In this document: positions 5,766 to 7,235 of the stretch, piece after piece
Numbering within the stretch: position 1 is the stretch's first letter
Layout: each line of letters opens with the position of its first letter
Assembly (NCBI GenBank): GCA_032229885.1
Contig: JAVYAJ010000265.1
Span: forward strand, 1-7,235
Length of the DNA stretch: 7,235 bases
Direction: 5' to 3'
Source of the DNA: Anammoximicrobium sp032229885
Lineage (GTDB): Bacteria > Planctomycetota > Planctomycetia > Pirellulales > Pirellulaceae
Made by a program: the position numbers and the translations under genes
Notes under the pieces: model-generated
Told to the model about the DNA's origin: nothing
Seen by the model: only the letters and a program-made list of their open reading frames with translations
Database searches by the model: none

Positions 5766-7235
5766 CCCAACTGCACGTTGTCATCCAAGCCCAGTTCCTT
5801 CAAGCCGGAGCGGGCTTCGTCGGCTTTGGCCTGGCCTTGCTCGCCTTCGGCGGGCACGTCGAAGGTCACCCGCAGCTTCAAACCGGGGTTCACAGCGAAG
5901 CGGCTGAGGACTTTCGTGTAGAAGTTCATCCATTTCTGCGGCGGCACGGTTCCTTCCCAGTGGATCGTCGCCTTGTGCGGCTTCGTGTCGTCGCCACCGG
6001 TCCCGCCGCCACCAGGGACGTGCGGCTTCACCACGCGGATCTCGGCGATGGCCTCCAGGCCGTCTGCTTCGGCCTTGACGGTGAACAGGCCACCGACGCT
6101 GTCCGTAGACGCTGTGTAGAGGCCGGCAGCGGTTATCTGGCCAGCGGTGGCCGACCACGTCGTCGCGCCGATGGCAAATGGCTGGCCGTACTGATCCGTG
6201 CCACTGCACGCGAACGAGGCTTGTTCGCCGAGTTTGAGCGTCAGCTCGGCCGGCCGGATCGTAAGGCGGTGCAGCCGGGGTGGTTCCAGCAGCTTCTGGG
6301 CGTCCACGGCCTTGAGGATCAAGACGTCGTCCGCGATCTCCACGTCCGCCTCGGTCAGGCTCTCGTTGAAGTGCAGCAGCTTGAGCTGGCCCGCGTTGTC
6401 CTTGGTTGCGTAGCCAAAGACGCCGTGGCTGACCCCGTCCGCAATGGTCCGCTTGATGGTATTGGCATTCAGAAGCCGGGGGAGCTGGGGCGACGAGAAG
6501 AACGCGTCGCGCACACCCTTGGTGGACCACTCGGTCAACGCCGGCGGCCAGTATTTGAGTAGCTTGTTGGCCCCGACGCCCGACGTGATCTCGTCCGTGC
6601 GAGTCAACTCGTTCAGGATCATGTCCACGATGCTCCGGGCCATGCTGGACGTGACCTGCCCCAGGTCGATCTGCCGCAGCTTGTTGTCCGGGCCGAGCAG
6701 GCATAGGTTGCGGTAGGCCCGCCAGATGGCCTCCTTCATGTCGCCGTCCGCCCGGTGCAGGCTGCGGGCCAGTAGCCGCTTCTGCGCTTCGTCCAACCGC
6801 GATTTCGTGTCAGTGTCGTCGTCGATGCCCTCCCAGGCCAGCAGGTTCCGTGTGGCTTCTCGGATGGCGTCGGCGGCGTCCGGGATGGCGAAGATCAGCG
6901 CCGACTTGAACGTGCGGCCGGACGTGCCGCACTCGCGGACGATCGTGTCCACCAACGGCAAGGTCGAACGGTCGCCCAGCGTGTGATCCAGGCCGAGGAC
7001 GACCAGCGTCAGCGCCGGCCGATTGGGCACGTCGTTGCTGCGATCGGGGAAGAATCGGCGGTCGATGTCCTTGGGACCCTCGCCGAACAGCTTTTGGGTC
7101 TGCTCTTTGACCCGATCTTCATTTCCTTGTCCTTCACAGCGCCGCGGCGGGTGACCAGGATCTGGTTCAGGTTCGGCGTCAGGCCGAAGCGATAACGGTT
7201 GCGGTCCCAGTTCAGGTAGTAGCAGGTCCCGACCA
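5762..7235 (-). CDS. DUF499-family ATPase, C-terminal part, with apparent frameshift
   Basis: The 3' part of a long gene whose ATP-binding N-terminus lies beyond the right edge. The intact frame from 7030 to 5762 (422 codons from a GTG) resembles the C-terminal half of DUF499 ATPases as I remember them: C-G-T-S-G-R-T-F-K-S-A-L-I-F, W161-P-P-A-L-T-E-W-S-T-K, an Ig-like domain at about residues 253-335 (window 6026-6274), a Gly-rich linker at 340-347, and a terminal domain with P363-P-Q-K-W-M-N-F-Y. Family sequence continues further right (Y-Y-L-N-W-D-R-N-R-Y-R-F-G-L), but in a different frame. One base seems to be missing near 7121-7126, in an A-run. If real, translation from upstream ends at a TGA at 7011-7009. 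DUF499 proteins are often found with DUF1156 methylases and helicases in defence loci; none can be seen here. The 7030 GTG is probably not a natural start. Confidence 0.75.
   Translation of the reverse strand, partial: GRDLLLPELGPQPLSLRPDAEPEPDPGHPPRRCEGQGNEDRVKEQTQKLFGEGPKDIDRRFFPDRSNDVPNRPALTLVVLGLDHTLGDRSTLPLVDTIVRECGTSGRTFKSALIFAIPDAADAIREATRNLLAWEGIDDDTDTKSRLDEAQKRLLARSLHRADGDMKEAIWRAYRNLCLLGPDNKLRQIDLGQVTSSMARSIVDMILNELTRTDEITSGVGANKLLKYWPPALTEWSTKGVRDAFFSSPQLPRLLNANTIKRTIADGVSHGVFGYATKDNAGQLKLLHFNESLTEADVEIADDVLILKAVDAQKLLEPPRLHRLTIRPAELTLKLGEQASFACSGTDQYGQPFAIGATTWSATAGQITAAGLYTASTDSVGGLFTVKAEADGLEAIAEIRVVKPHVPGGGGTGGDDTKPHKATIHWEGTVPPQKWMNFYTKVLSRFAVNPGLKLRVTFDVPAEGEQGQAKADEARSGLKELGLDDNVQLG

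Noticed and set aside
5001..5921. A 306-codon plus-strand frame across the island.
   Set aside because: It is antisense to clear TIR, transposase and DUF499 coding sequence, and its own translation shows no domain.
1..7235. CRISPR array or long tandem repeats.
   Set aside because: No repeated unit with regular spacing is visible anywhere in the window.

Overview
The window looks like a piece of a planctomycete chromosome (phylum Planctomycetota; inferred, not tested). The reasons are a GC-rich base composition, GTG starts on several genes, an McsA whose last zinc motif is degenerate, a small lipoprotein carrying a V-S-G-T-V-T-V type repeat of the kind common in that phylum, and a DUF499-type ATPase that resembles planctomycete proteins from memory. 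No ribosomal or tRNA gene is present to confirm this.

Layout, left to right. Positions 90-263 (minus) hold the start of a lipoprotein gene with a good ribosome binding site and lipobox, but it stops after 57 codons and looks truncated. A minus-strand terminator-like hairpin lies at 355-385, and 386-904 has no gene I can support. hypA (905-1252, plus) encodes a nickel chaperone for hydrogenase or urease assembly. It converges on a zinc-free quinone oxidoreductase-like gene (1280-2275, minus) with only 27 bases between the two stop codons. The oxidoreductase start is preceded by an unusual block of two perfect, interleaved inverted repeats and a perfect 9-bp hairpin (2309-2396). Then comes about 570 bases without a recognisable gene. 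A near-consensus promoter (2964-2991) drives mcsA (3038-3547) and mcsB (3616-4695), the zinc-protein activator and the protein arginine kinase that mark proteins for ClpCP degradation.

Positions 4696-5094 are non-coding with several perfect hairpins. To the right, everything reads on the minus strand and looks like the decayed edge of a defence or mobile island: the C-terminal part of a large DUF499-family ATPase with an internal Ig-like domain (5762-7235, continuing beyond the window), overlapping by 4 bases a TIR-domain gene (5427-5765), which runs into the remnant of an IS1182-like transposase (5095-5427). Three separate lesions are visible: an apparent frameshift in the ATPase gene, an in-frame TAG where the TIR gene should have a tryptophan codon just before the catalytic glutamate, and two frame breaks in the transposase. 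If the bases are correct, this ATPase-TIR module is inactive here. The pairing of a DUF499 ATPase with a translationally coupled TIR protein is the most likely trace of a little-described system in the window.
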